This document shows positions 46,014 through 54,884 of a stretch of 64,000 bases of DNA, piece by piece. The stretch is from positions 2,480,001-2,544,000 of the forward strand of contig NZ_CP065958.1 of the NCBI RefSeq assembly GCF_041270065.1, read 5' to 3'. Within the stretch, counting starts at the first letter, position 1. Every line of letters begins with the position of its first letter. This DNA comes from Streptomyces fradiae. GTDB taxonomy: Bacteria; Actinomycetota; Actinomycetes; Streptomycetales; Streptomycetaceae. The notes below the pieces were generated by a model. The model made no database searches and was not told where the DNA came from. It saw nothing but the letters and a program-made list of their open reading frames with translations. The position numbers were made by a program, and so were the translations under genes.

Positions 46014-47003
46014 TCAGGGGCGGCGCATGCGGGCGGCGCGGGCGATCGCGACGACCGCCTTCTCCAGCGCGTACTCGGGGTCGTCGCCGCCGCCCTTGAC
46101 GCCCGCGTCGGCCTCGGCGACCGCGCGCAGGGCGAGGGAGACGCCGTCGGGGGTCCAGCCGCGCATCTGCTGGCGGACCCGGTCGATCTTCCAGGGCGGC
46201 ATGCCGAGCTCGCGGGCGAGGTCGGCGGGGCGGCCGCCGCGGGCCGAGGACAGCTTGCCGATGGCCCGGACGCCCTGGGCGAGGGCGCTGGTGATGAGGA
46301 CCGGCGCGACGCCCGTGGACAGCGACCAGCGCAGGGCCTCCAGGGCCTCGGCGGCGCGGCCCTCGACGGCGCGGTCGGCGACGGTGAAGGACGAGGCCTC
46401 GGCGCGGCCCGTGTAGTAGCGGCCGACGACCGCCTCGTCGATGGTGCCGTCGACGTCCGAGGTGAGCTGTGCGACGGCGGAGGCCAGTTCCCGCAGGTCG
46501 CTGCCGATGGCGTCGACGAGCGTCTGGCAGGCCTCGGGCGTGGCCGAGCGGCCGAGGCTGCGGAACTCCTGCCGCACGAAGGTCAGCCGCTCCGCGGGCT
46601 TGGTCGTCTTCGGGCAGGCGACCTCGCGGGCGCCCGCCTTGCGGGCCGCGTCGAGGAGCCCCTTGCCCTTGGCGCCGCCGGCGTGCAGCACCACGAGGGT
46701 GATCTCCTCGGCCGGGTCGTCGAGGTAGACCTTGATCTCCTTGATGGTGTCCGCCGGCAGGTCCTGGGCGTTCCGCATGACCAGGACCTTGCGCTCGGCG
46801 AAGAGCGAGGGGCTGGTCAGCTCGGCGAGTGCGCCGGGCTGCAGCTGCTCGGGAGCGAGGTCGCGCACGTCGGTGTCGGCGTCGGCGGCCCGGGCGGCCG
46901 CCACCACCTCGCGCACGGCACGGTCGAGCAGCAGGTCCTCCTGGCCCACGGCGAGCGTGAGCGGGGCGAGGAGGTCGTCGGGGGAAGACTTCTTGGTGGC
47001 CAT
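46014..47003 (-). CDS. holA: DNA polymerase III subunit delta
   Basis: 329 residues from ATG 47003. The N-terminal AAA-like domain (VGQEDLLLDRAVREVVAAAR), the LTSPSLFAERKVLVMRNAQDLP segment and the C-terminal collar helices match HolA of the clamp loader. It opens the sliding clamp. Usual neighbour of rpsT and comEC in bacteria. Confidence 0.93.
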   Translation of the reverse strand: MATKKSSPDDLLAPLTLAVGQEDLLLDRAVREVVAAARAADADTDVRDLAPEQLQPGALAELTSPSLFAERKVLVMRNAQDLPADTIKEIKVYLDDPAEEITLVVLHAGGAKGKGLLDAARKAGAREVACPKTTKPAERLTFVRQEFRSLGRSATPEACQTLVDAIGSDLRELASAVAQLTSDVDGTIDEAVVGRYYTGRAEASSFTVADRAVEGRAAEALEALRWSLSTGVAPVLITSALAQGVRAIGKLSSARGGRPADLARELGMPPWKIDRVRQQMRGWTPDGVSLALRAVAEADAGVKGGGDDPEYALEKAVVAIARAARMRRP

Positions 47004-47059
47004 CGCGGTCAAGGATCCCACGCGCCACCGACAGCCGGTCCATCGTCGAGAATGTGCGC

Positions 47060-47305
47060 GTGAGCGATGTGAGACACGTGCTGGTGCTGCCCGACCGCGA
47101 CGCGGCCGAGGAGGTCGCGGAGGAGCTTTCGGACCGCTTCGGGCTTGCCGAGGAGCCGCAGCTCGTCCGGGACGCCCTGGCGGGCGAGGACGACGCGGAG
47201 GACGCCCAGTGGCTGGTCGTCGTCGAGGACCCGGAGGGCCGCCTCGACCCGGCGGCCCTGGACGCGCTGGCCGCCGAGCACGAGGGCTGGCTGGAGGCCC
47301 CCTGA
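47060..47305 (+). CDS. Conserved small acidic protein
   Basis: 81 residues from GTG 47060 (an upstream GTG at 47054 is in frame). Choice of start: a GAGAAT hexamer lies exactly six bases before 47060. The product (VSDVRHVLVLPDRDAAEEVAEEL, then WLVVVEDPEG) is acidic and alpha/beta; no family recognised. It is divergent from holA and convergent with the YceI-like gene. Confidence 0.68.
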   Translation: MSDVRHVLVLPDRDAAEEVAEELSDRFGLAEEPQLVRDALAGEDDAEDAQWLVVVEDPEGRLDPAALDALAAEHEGWLEAP

Positions 47306-47312
47306 GGCCGGC

Positions 47313-48194
47313 TCAGGACGCCTTGGGCACGATCTGGATGTCCAGGTCGATGGTGATGCTGGAGCCGATGGCCGCGATGCCGCGGGCGAGCAGGGTCTGC
47401 CAGGTGAGGGTGAAGTCCTCGCGGTGCAGTTCGGTGGTCGCCCGGCAGGCGCCGCGGGTCTCGCCCTGCAGCCCGTTGCCGAGGCCCAGGTACTGGGTGT
47501 CGAGGGTGACCGTGCGGCTGACGCCGTGCAGGGTGAGCGCGCCGGTGACGGCCCAGCGGCTGCCGCCCCGGTGCACGAACCGGTCGCTGTAGAACTCCAG
47601 CGTCGGATACGCGCCGACGTCGAGGAAGTCGCCGGAGCGCAGGTGGTCGTCGCGCATCTGGACGCCGGTGTCGATGGAGGCCGCGTCGATCACGACGTGC
47701 ATGGCCGACTGCTCCATCCGCTCGGCGATCCGCACGGCGCCGGCGAAGCTGTTGAACCGGCCGTGGATCCGGGCCAGTCCGATGTGCCGGGCGGTGAAGC
47801 CGATCTGCGAGTGGGTGGGGTCGATCTCCCAGTCGCCGGGCTCGGGCAGCGTCTGCTGCGGTGCGATCCGGAGCCGTACGTCGCCCAGGCCCGCGTGCCC
47901 GGACTCCTCGACGAGCGCGTTGGAGTGGTACGGCGTGTAGCCCTCGGCCGTCACCGCGACCCGGTACTCCCCGGCCGGCACGGTCGCGAGCACGCTGCCG
48001 TACGGGTCGGTCTCCCCGGCCAGCACCTTGCGCCCCGCCGTGTCGGTCACGGTGAACTCCGCCTGCCGGACCGGCTCGTCCACCGGATCCAGGACCCGGC
48101 AGCTGAGCACCCCCGCCGAGGACGGGACCGTGATGCCCGCCAGCGGACCGCCCCTGGAGGCTCCCGGACCACGCTTGCCGAACAGACCGAACAC
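47313..48194 (-). CDS. YceI-family protein with N-terminal carboxypeptidase-like domain
   Basis: 293 residues from GTG 48194. The N-terminal 100 residues form a carboxypeptidase regulatory-like beta-sandwich (AGVLSCRVLDPVDEPVRQAEFTVTD, then PYGSVLATVPAGEYRVAVTAEGYTPYHSN). The C-terminal YceI lipocalin-like domain (about residues 118-290) begins GDWEIDPTHSQIGFTARHIG. YceI proteins bind isoprenoid or other hydrophobic ligands. No signal peptide is visible. The fusion occurs in other actinomycetes. Confidence 0.88.
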   Translation of the reverse strand: MFGLFGKRGPGASRGGPLAGITVPSSAGVLSCRVLDPVDEPVRQAEFTVTDTAGRKVLAGETDPYGSVLATVPAGEYRVAVTAEGYTPYHSNALVEESGHAGLGDVRLRIAPQQTLPEPGDWEIDPTHSQIGFTARHIGLARIHGRFNSFAGAVRIAERMEQSAMHVVIDAASIDTGVQMRDDHLRSGDFLDVGAYPTLEFYSDRFVHRGGSRWAVTGALTLHGVSRTVTLDTQYLGLGNGLQGETRGACRATTELHREDFTLTWQTLLARGIAAIGSSITIDLDIQIVPKAS

Positions 48195-48347
48195 TTTCCG
48201 TACCCCCGGAAGACCAGCTGACGTTTTCGCTTCGACGAAACCTGACGAGAAAACGCATTCGATCACTCTTGCCGCGTTAGAGGCAAACGGCGGAAGTGTT
48301 ACCGGAGGTCCGTTTTCGGCGGAGTGGGCCGGAACCCGACTCCCGTG

Positions 48348-49616
48348 TCAGGAGCGCACGGGCACGGGCGCTTCCCTGGGCTGTTCGGGCAGTTTCCGCA
48401 ACCGCGGCAGCGGCGACGGCAGCAGCCACAGCACGGCGAGCACCGCACCGGCGGTGCCGATCCAGAGGGTGGGGCGCAGTCCGAGGACGGTGCCGAGGAA
48501 TCCTCCGGCGAGCGCGCCGAGGGGACGGAAGCCGTGGTTGAGCATCCGGTAGGCGCCCATCACCCGGGCCCGGATGGCGTCGGGTATCAGCGCCATCTGC
48601 AGGGAGCCGGCCGCGATGTCGACGACCATGACGCCGGCGCAGGACAGGAACTCCGCGGCGAAGAGCAGCCCGAGGACCAGCGGCAGCGGCCCGTGGGCCG
48701 CGGGTATGAGCACCAGCGGCAGGGTGAAGCCGGTGAACCCGAGGACGAGCGAGGGGCCGATTCCGATGCGCCGGACCACCGCTCCGCTGCAGGCCGCGCC
48801 GATCAGTCCGCCCACGGCGGCCGTGCCGAGCACCGCGCCCAGGACGCCGGGGTTCAGGCCGAGTTCCTTCGTGGCGTAGAGCACGGAGAGGGTGTGGAAC
48901 ATGAAGTTGAAGAACTGGACCGTGCCGGAGGCGGCGAACAGCGCCCGCATCGACGGGTTCCGCACCAGCCAGCGCAGCCCCTCGGTGAAGTGGCCCTTCT
49001 CGACGGGCGCGGGGGCGGGCTCGGCCGGCTGGATCCGGGCGAGGTAGCCGGCCGACAGCAGATAGGTGAGCGCGTCGGCGAACAGCGCGAGGGGTGCGGT
49101 GAGCACCTGCACCAGCACGCCTCCGATGCCCGGCCCCGCCAGCCAGGCCATCGAACGGCTGCCGTTGACCAGGGAGTTCGCCTGCACATACCGCTCGGTG
49201 GGGACGAGCGCCACGAACAGGGTGGCGTTGCACACCTCGAAGAGCACGGTGAGCGCCCCCACCCCGAAGGCCACCAGGTAGAGCTGGCCGAGCGTCAGCA
49301 GGTCGAGGAGGTAGGCGACCGGGAGGGTGAGCAGGAGTGCGGCGCGGGCCAGGTCGGTGAGGATCATCACGCGCCGCCGCCGGGCCTGCCGGTCGACCCA
49401 GGCGCCGAACGGCAGGTTGAACAGCAGCGCCGGCAGCAGCTCTGCCGTCTTCAGCCAGCCCATCTCGGCGGCGTCCGCGCCCAGGACGAGCACGGCGGCG
49501 AGCGGCAGGGCCATGAGCGAGATCTGGTCGCCGAGGAGGGAGACGGTCTGTCCGGTCCAGTAGCGGCGGAAGGTCTTCTCCCGCAGCAGTGCGGGCACGC
49601 GCGCCGTGAGGGCCAT
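48348..49616 (-). CDS. MFS transporter
   Basis: 422 residues with about 12 membrane segments and motif-A like loop FGAWVDRQARRRRVMILTDL. It belongs to the MFS_3/enterobactin-exporter-like group (starts with LREKTFRRYWTGQTVSLLGDQIS). Its ATG is three bases after the stop of the ArsR-type regulator, so the two form an operon, with the regulator probably controlling export. Confidence 0.9.
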   Translation of the reverse strand: MALTARVPALLREKTFRRYWTGQTVSLLGDQISLMALPLAAVLVLGADAAEMGWLKTAELLPALLFNLPFGAWVDRQARRRRVMILTDLARAALLLTLPVAYLLDLLTLGQLYLVAFGVGALTVLFEVCNATLFVALVPTERYVQANSLVNGSRSMAWLAGPGIGGVLVQVLTAPLALFADALTYLLSAGYLARIQPAEPAPAPVEKGHFTEGLRWLVRNPSMRALFAASGTVQFFNFMFHTLSVLYATKELGLNPGVLGAVLGTAAVGGLIGAACSGAVVRRIGIGPSLVLGFTGFTLPLVLIPAAHGPLPLVLGLLFAAEFLSCAGVMVVDIAAGSLQMALIPDAIRARVMGAYRMLNHGFRPLGALAGGFLGTVLGLRPTLWIGTAGAVLAVLWLLPSPLPRLRKLPEQPREAPVPVRS

Positions 49617-49619
49617 CGC

Positions 49620-50213
49620 TCACCCCTCTCCGCCGGCCGGGGGCAGCCGGTCCACGAAGGCGAGGTGGACGATTGCCACGGGCTGGGCACCCTCGGGCCG
49701 CCGCGCGGGGTCGGCCTCGCGCTCCTCGTAGGGGCGCAGCAGCTCGGCCATCCGCTCGCCGAGGGTCGTGAGCTCCTCGGGGGTGAGGTGGAGCAGGGTG
49801 TCGCCGAACCGCTCGGCCTCCTGCCACTCCCGGGGCAGGGTGTGCCGGTGCTCCATGGCCCGGACGATCCGCTCGAAGTACACCTCGGCCGCGGCCACGT
49901 TGAGCGCGTCGGCGGCCTGCGCGACCGCCACGTCGTCGCTGTGGTCGGGCCACTCGGTGAACCGGGCCGTCGCCTGCCAGGGCTTCTCCCGCCCCTTGCC
50001 GCCCTGCGCCTGCTCCACGAGCCCGTACTTGGCGAGCATCCGCAGGTGGTACGAGCAGCTGGCGACGGACTCGCCGGTGAGCTCGGCGGCCCGGGTGGCG
50101 GTGAACGGGCCTTCCCGGCGCAGCAGGCCCACGAGGGTCATCCGCGTCGGGTGGGCGTAGGCGCGCAGGGCGCGCGGATCGGTGAGCTGGATGCTGCGAG
50201 GCTGCTCCGTCAT
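49620..50213 (-). CDS. ArsR/HTH_20-type transcriptional regulator
   Basis: 197 residues. The winged helix (about residues 15-75) includes AYAHPTRMTLVGLLRREGPFTATRAAELTGESVASCSYHLRMLAKYGLVE in segments, with an ArsR-like order; the rest is helical and acidic. It precedes an MFS exporter gene by three bases. Direct repeats TAAAGRAATC lie 23-46 bases upstream of its start codon. Confidence 0.87.
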   Translation of the reverse strand: MTEQPRSIQLTDPRALRAYAHPTRMTLVGLLRREGPFTATRAAELTGESVASCSYHLRMLAKYGLVEQAQGGKGREKPWQATARFTEWPDHSDDVAVAQAADALNVAAAEVYFERIVRAMEHRHTLPREWQEAERFGDTLLHLTPEELTTLGERMAELLRPYEEREADPARRPEGAQPVAIVHLAFVDRLPPAGGEG

Positions 50214-50235
50214 GATGTAAACGTATCCTTAGAAA

Positions 50236-50259
50236 GATTCCTTTACAACGATTTCTTTA
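50236..50259. promoter_or_regulatory. Direct repeats upstream of the ArsR-type gene
   Basis: GATTCCTTTA (50236-50245) and GATTTCTTTA (50250-50259) are 10-mers with one difference and a 14-base period, in an AT-rich patch that stands out from the surrounding GC-rich DNA. They lie between comEC and the regulator start and probably include the promoter. Confidence 0.5.
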
Positions 50260-50265
50260 GATGAC

Positions 50266-52692
50266 TCAGACGGGGTCCGGCCCGCCCGGGAGCGTGTACG
50301 CCGAGAGCCCGCCACCCGCGCCGCTCACCACGATCGCCCCGTCCCGGTCCGTGCTCAGCACCCGCGCCCCGCCCTCCCGCAGCGCCCCCACCGTCAGCGG
50401 CGAGGGGTGTCCGTAGGGGTTGTCCCGGCCCGCCGACACCAGCGCGAGCCGCGGCCGCACCGCCCGTATCAGCCCCGGGTCCTGGTGCGCCGAACCGTGG
50501 TGCGCGACCTTCAGCACATCCACCGGCCGCAGCCCGGGATACGCCCGGGCCAGCAGCCGCTGCGCCGGGGGTTCGAGATCCCCGAGCAACAGCAGGCTCA
50601 CCCCGCCCGCGGCCCGCACCAGCAGGGCGACGCTGGCGTCGTTCGGCCCCGACTCCACCGGGCCCCCGCCGGCCGGCGGCCACAGCACCGACCACTCCAG
50701 CGACCCCAGCCGGCGCCGCTCCCCCGCCCCGGCCCGCACCATCGGCACCCCGGCCGCGCGCGCCGTCCGCCGCACGAACTCCGCCTGCTCCGGCGGCTCC
50801 TCAAGGCCGGTCGTCTGGATCACCCCCACCTCCCGCCCGCGCAACACCCCGGGAAGCCCGGCCACATGGTCCGCGTGGAAGTGGGTGAGCAACAGGAGCG
50901 GGATCCGGCGCACCCCCAGCTCGCGCAGACACCGGTCGACCGGCCCCGGATCCGGCCCGGCGTCCACCACCACGGCGGTGTCCCCGCCGGCCGCGAGCAC
51001 CGTCGCGTCGCCCTGCCCGACCTGGCACATCGCGAACACCCACCCCGGCGGCGGCCAGCCCGTGACCAGCCAGACCACTGGCGGCGGCCGCACCACCGCC
51101 AGGAGCAGCAGCACCGCACAGCCCGCACCGACCCAGCGGCGCCCCGGCAGCCGTCGCACGGCGAGCAGCACAAGACCGGTGAGGAGCGCCAGCAGGAGTC
51201 CGCCCCACCAGCCCTCCGGCCAGGAGATCTCCGCCCCCGGGAGCCCGGCCCCGGTGCGGGCCACCTTCGCGATCCACCCGGCCGGCAGGCCCGCGCACCA
51301 GGCCACCGCCTGCGCCGCTCCCGGCCACAGCGCCGCGAGGGCGAGCGCGAGGAACCCGAGCACGGTGGCCGGGGCCACCGCCGGCTCCGCGAGCAGGTTC
51401 GCGGGCACGGCGACCAGGCTCACCCGGGCCGCGAACACCACCACGACCGGCGCGCACACCGCCTGCGCCGCCAGCGTCGCGGCCAGCGCCTCCGCGATCC
51501 GGCCCGGCACCCGGCGCCGCCGCAGCGCGTCGCTCCAGCGCGGGGCGACGGTCAGCAGCGCACCGGTGGCGAGCACCGACAGCAGGAAGCCGTAACTCCG
51601 CGCCAGCCACGGGTCGTAGAGCACGAGGACGAGCACCACGGCGGCCAGCGCCGGGATCAGCGAGCGCCGCCGGCCGGTCGCGACGGCGAGCAGTGTGACA
51701 AGCCCGCAGGCCGCCGCCCGCAGCACGCTCGGATCCGGTCGGCACACCACCACGAACGCCAGCGTGAGCACTCCCCCGGCCAGCGCCGTGCCCCGCAGCG
51801 GAAGCCCCATCCGGGGAGCCAGCCCGCCCCGCTCGACCAGCTGCGCCGTGCCCGGCCTGCCGATGAGCAGCAGCAGGACGACGGTCAGGTTCGAGCCGGA
51901 GACGGCCAGCAGATGGGTCAGATCGGTGGCCTCGAAGGCCCCCTTCAGCTCGGGACCGACCCGCGAGGTGTCACCGACCACCAGGCCCGGCAACAGCGCC
52001 CGGGCGTCCGGTGCGAGCCCCTCCGTGGCCTCGCGCAGCCCAGCCCGCAGCCTGCCGGCCGTGCGCTGGAGCGCGCTCGGCGGCCCGGTGATCCGCGGCG
52101 GCCCGGCGTCATCGGCCCGCAGCACCGCCGCGAACGGGTCGCCCGGGCGGGCCGGCACGGCCGCCCGGCCCGTCACCCGCAGCAGGGTCGACGGCAACAG
52201 CCGCAGCCACGCCGCACGTTCCCGCCCCGGTGTCACCAGGACGAGGACGGGGGCCCTGGTCCGGTACGCCGCGCCGTCCCGCGCCTCGACCCGGGTCACC
52301 TCGCCCTCCAGGACCACGGACACCGGCGCCGCCCGGCTCCCGCGCACCTTCGGGGTGGTGAGCCGCGGATCGGCGGTGACCGTCACCTCCGCCGCCACCC
52401 GCCCCTCGGCCCGCGCGAGTTCGGGCATCGGCCCCCGCCGCAGGTCGGCCGCGTGCAGTCCGGCGGACGCCGCGCCCGCCGCCCCGCAGAGCAGCACCCC
52501 CGCGCAGGCCGTCGCCCGCAGCCCCCGCCGGGCGGCCGGAACCAGGAGCAGCGCCGCTCCGCCGAGGCAGAGCAGCACACCCGCGACCGTCCACCAGCCG
52601 GCCGCGCCCACCGCGAGAGCCGCCCCGCCCCAGGCGGCGAGGGCCGGCGGCACCAGCCGCAGATCCGCCGGCCCCTCCTCCACGGCGCTCAC
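50266..52692 (-). CDS. comEC: ComEC/Rec2 family DNA uptake channel
   Basis: 808 residues from GTG 52692, overlapping the comEA stop (GTGA). Order: two N-terminal membrane segments, an OB-like DUF4131 region (about 85-200), the Competence membrane domain (about 225-510, LLAVSGSNLTVVLLLL) and a C-terminal metallo-beta-lactamase domain (THFHADHVAGLPGVL, KVAHHGSAHQDPGL). In competent bacteria it carries single-stranded DNA through the membrane. Natural competence is not established in Streptomyces. Confidence 0.92.
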   Translation of the reverse strand: MSAVEEGPADLRLVPPALAAWGGAALAVGAAGWWTVAGVLLCLGGAALLLVPAARRGLRATACAGVLLCGAAGAASAGLHAADLRRGPMPELARAEGRVAAEVTVTADPRLTTPKVRGSRAAPVSVVLEGEVTRVEARDGAAYRTRAPVLVLVTPGRERAAWLRLLPSTLLRVTGRAAVPARPGDPFAAVLRADDAGPPRITGPPSALQRTAGRLRAGLREATEGLAPDARALLPGLVVGDTSRVGPELKGAFEATDLTHLLAVSGSNLTVVLLLLIGRPGTAQLVERGGLAPRMGLPLRGTALAGGVLTLAFVVVCRPDPSVLRAAACGLVTLLAVATGRRRSLIPALAAVVLVLVLYDPWLARSYGFLLSVLATGALLTVAPRWSDALRRRRVPGRIAEALAATLAAQAVCAPVVVVFAARVSLVAVPANLLAEPAVAPATVLGFLALALAALWPGAAQAVAWCAGLPAGWIAKVARTGAGLPGAEISWPEGWWGGLLLALLTGLVLLAVRRLPGRRWVGAGCAVLLLLAVVRPPPVVWLVTGWPPPGWVFAMCQVGQGDATVLAAGGDTAVVVDAGPDPGPVDRCLRELGVRRIPLLLLTHFHADHVAGLPGVLRGREVGVIQTTGLEEPPEQAEFVRRTARAAGVPMVRAGAGERRRLGSLEWSVLWPPAGGGPVESGPNDASVALLVRAAGGVSLLLLGDLEPPAQRLLARAYPGLRPVDVLKVAHHGSAHQDPGLIRAVRPRLALVSAGRDNPYGHPSPLTVGALREGGARVLSTDRDGAIVVSGAGGGLSAYTLPGGPDPV

Positions 52693-53762
52693 GGCCGGAC
52701 CAGCGGCGCGAGGTCCGCGAACCGGCGCGCGCCGATCCCGTTGACGTCCCGCAGCTCGGCGACCGTCCGGAACCCGCCGTGCTCCACCCGGTGTTCCACG
52801 ATGCGCCGGGCGAGGACCGGGCCGACCCCGGGCAGCGCGTCGAGCTGTTCCACGGTCGCCGTGTTCAGGCTGAGCGGAGCGGCCGGCCGCGGCACCCCGG
52901 CCGCGGTCCCGCCCGCCGCACCGCCGACTCCCGTCCCACCGCCGGCGGCGACTGCCGGCAGTCCGACCACGACCTGCTCGCCGTCCATCAGCACCCGGGC
53001 CCGGTTGAGCCCGGTCAGATCCGTGCCGGGGCGGATGCCGCCCGCCGCACGCAGGGCGTCGGTGACCCGCGACCCCACGGGCAGCGTGAACACCCCAGGA
53101 GTGCGGACTTTTCCGCCGACGTCCACCACGACCACCGCCGCCGCACTCGGACTCAGCTGCGGACTCGGGCTCGGGTCGGCGGGCGATCCCTCGCCCGGTC
53201 CGGTGTCCACCGCCCGGGTCCCGGGCAGCGGCCGGGCCGCGGCGACCACCTCGGGCGCCCTGATCTGCTGCGGCCGTCCCGTCCAGAAGTAGGCCCCGGC
53301 CCCGCCCGCGGCCACCATCAGGACCATGGTGAGCGCGGCCAGCGAGCGCCGTTCGAGCCCGCACCGGGACTGCGCCCACAACGGCAGCCGGTCCCGCAGC
53401 GCGAGCTTCGCCAGCTCCCCGCGCGACAGCTCCGGTTGCGGTCCGGCCCGTTCCCGGTCCGCCTCGGGCTCGCGGTCCGCCTCGGGCTCACGGGCCGGCG
53501 GCGGGGAGGGTGGAGGTGGTGCCGGGGGCGTGGGAGGGGCCGGGGGCGGCGCGGGGGCGGGGCGTGGTGGGGCGGTGGACGGGAAGAGGGCCTCGCCCCG
53601 GCTTCGTACCGAAGGAGGAGAGGCGAGCGCGCCTGCTGTGCGCCGGCGACGGGCCCTGGGGCCCACGGCGCGGCCCCGGGACCTGCCGTCGGAGCCGGGC
53701 GCCCGGCCCGGGCCGCTCGTGGGGCCACTACGACGTGTTGCGATCTGCGTGCGAAGAGTCAT
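52689..53762 (-). CDS. comEA: ComEA-family DNA-binding protein
   Basis: 357 residues: about 140 cytoplasmic residues including a Pro-rich stretch (APAPPPAPPTPPAPPPPSPPP) and a small repeat REPEADREPEAD, one membrane segment (residues about 142-160), an SLBB domain (VVVDVGGKVRTPGVFTLPVGSRV) and a C-terminal pair of helix-hairpin-helix motifs (LNTATVEQLDALPGVGPVLARRIVEHR). The HhH pair binds double-stranded DNA outside the cell. The long cytoplasmic head is unlike the short Bacillus form. Coupled to comEC. Confidence 0.9.
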   Translation of the reverse strand: MTLRTQIATRRSGPTSGPGRAPGSDGRSRGRAVGPRARRRRTAGALASPPSVRSRGEALFPSTAPPRPAPAPPPAPPTPPAPPPPSPPPAREPEADREPEADRERAGPQPELSRGELAKLALRDRLPLWAQSRCGLERRSLAALTMVLMVAAGGAGAYFWTGRPQQIRAPEVVAAARPLPGTRAVDTGPGEGSPADPSPSPQLSPSAAAVVVVDVGGKVRTPGVFTLPVGSRVTDALRAAGGIRPGTDLTGLNRARVLMDGEQVVVGLPAVAAGGGTGVGGAAGGTAAGVPRPAAPLSLNTATVEQLDALPGVGPVLARRIVEHRVEHGGFRTVAELRDVNGIGARRFADLAPLVRP

Positions 53763-53832
53763 GACATCGACGGTAGGCCGCCGCGGAACCCTTCGGCCGG
53801 GGCCGGTCGATTCCCGTGGACAACCGCCGAGT

Positions 53833-53845
53833 TGTGGAAAACTCC
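53833..53845. promoter_or_regulatory. GGAGTTTTCCACA motif upstream of comEA (copy 3)
   Basis: The minus strand reads GGAGTTTTCCACA, one base different from the first 13 bases of the copies at 34164 and 41402. A related CGTGGACAA lies 10 bases away at 53815-53823. Both resemble DnaA boxes and lie between degV and comEA. Confidence 0.45.
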
Positions 53846-53872
53846 GTCACCCGTATGGGGGATGTCGGTCCG

Positions 53873-54718
53873 TCAGCGCGGCGAGACCACGACCGCGAGC
53901 AGCCCCGGACCGGTGTGGGCGCCGATGACCGCGCCGACCTCGGTGACCTGGAGGTTCTCGACGCCCGGCAGGCGTTCGCGCAGCCGCTCGGCGAGTGCGG
54001 CGGCCCGCTCAGGGGCGGAGAGGTGGTGCACGGCGATGTCGACGGCTCCGGCGCCGGCCCGCTCGGCCGCGATCTCCTCCAGGCGGGCGATCGCCTTGGA
54101 CGCGGTGCGCACCTTCTCGCGCAGCTCGATCCGGCCGCCCTCGAGTTCGAGCAGCGGCTTCACGGCCAGCGCGGAGCCGAGGAGGGCCTGGGCGGCGCCG
54201 ATCCGGCCGCCGCGGCGCAGGTAGTCGAGCGTGTCGACATAGAAGAACGCGGAAGTGCCGGAGGCCCGCTTCTCGGCCGCGGCGACGGCCTCGTCGAGCG
54301 AACCGCCCGCGTCGGCGACCTCCGCCGCCGCGAGGGCGCAGAAGCCGAGGGCCATGCCCACCATGCGGGTGTCGACGACCCGTACGGGCACGGGGGCATC
54401 CTTCGCGGCGAGCACGGCGGCGTCGTAGGTGCCGGAGATCTCACCGGACAGATGGAGCGAGACGACGCCCTGGGCACCCGCCTCGGCGGCGGCCCGGTAG
54501 GTGGCCGCGAAGACCTCGGGCGCGGGGCGCGAGGTGGTCACCAGTCGGCGCTTCTGCAGGGCCTCCGCGAGCGAGCGGGCCGAGATCTCGGTCCCTTCCT
54601 CCAGCGCGCGGTCGCCGATGACGACGGTGAGCGGAACGGCGGTGATGGCGTGCCGCTCCATCGCCTGGGCTGGCAGGTAGGCCGTGGAATCGGTGACGAT
54701 CGCGACATGCCGGGACAT
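53873..54718 (-). CDS. DegV-family fatty acid-binding protein
   Basis: 281 residues from ATG 54718; a TAACCT hexamer lies seven bases upstream. VAIVTDSTAYLPAQ at the N-terminus, RLVTTSRPAPEVFAATY and VSLHLSGEISGTYDAAVLAA are DegV hallmarks, with a C-terminal ligand-binding region. FakB-like members present fatty acids to a kinase, but no fakA is in the window. Confidence 0.93.
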   Translation of the reverse strand: MSRHVAIVTDSTAYLPAQAMERHAITAVPLTVVIGDRALEEGTEISARSLAEALQKRRLVTTSRPAPEVFAATYRAAAEAGAQGVVSLHLSGEISGTYDAAVLAAKDAPVPVRVVDTRMVGMALGFCALAAAEVADAGGSLDEAVAAAEKRASGTSAFFYVDTLDYLRRGGRIGAAQALLGSALAVKPLLELEGGRIELREKVRTASKAIARLEEIAAERAGAGAVDIAVHHLSAPERAAALAERLRERLPGVENLQVTEVGAVIGAHTGPGLLAVVVSPR

Positions 54719-54884
54719 GAGCGGGAGGTTACCCGGAGGGGCCGCCGTGCGGCAGCCCGGGCCCCCGGCACGGGCCCCGTCCGGCCCGTGACCCGCACGG
54801 AATCCGCCCGCCGTGCGCACGAACGTACGCCCGGGCGATACCGCACGGCTCTCACAGAGGTCGGGCGCCCGGAGAGCCGACGGT

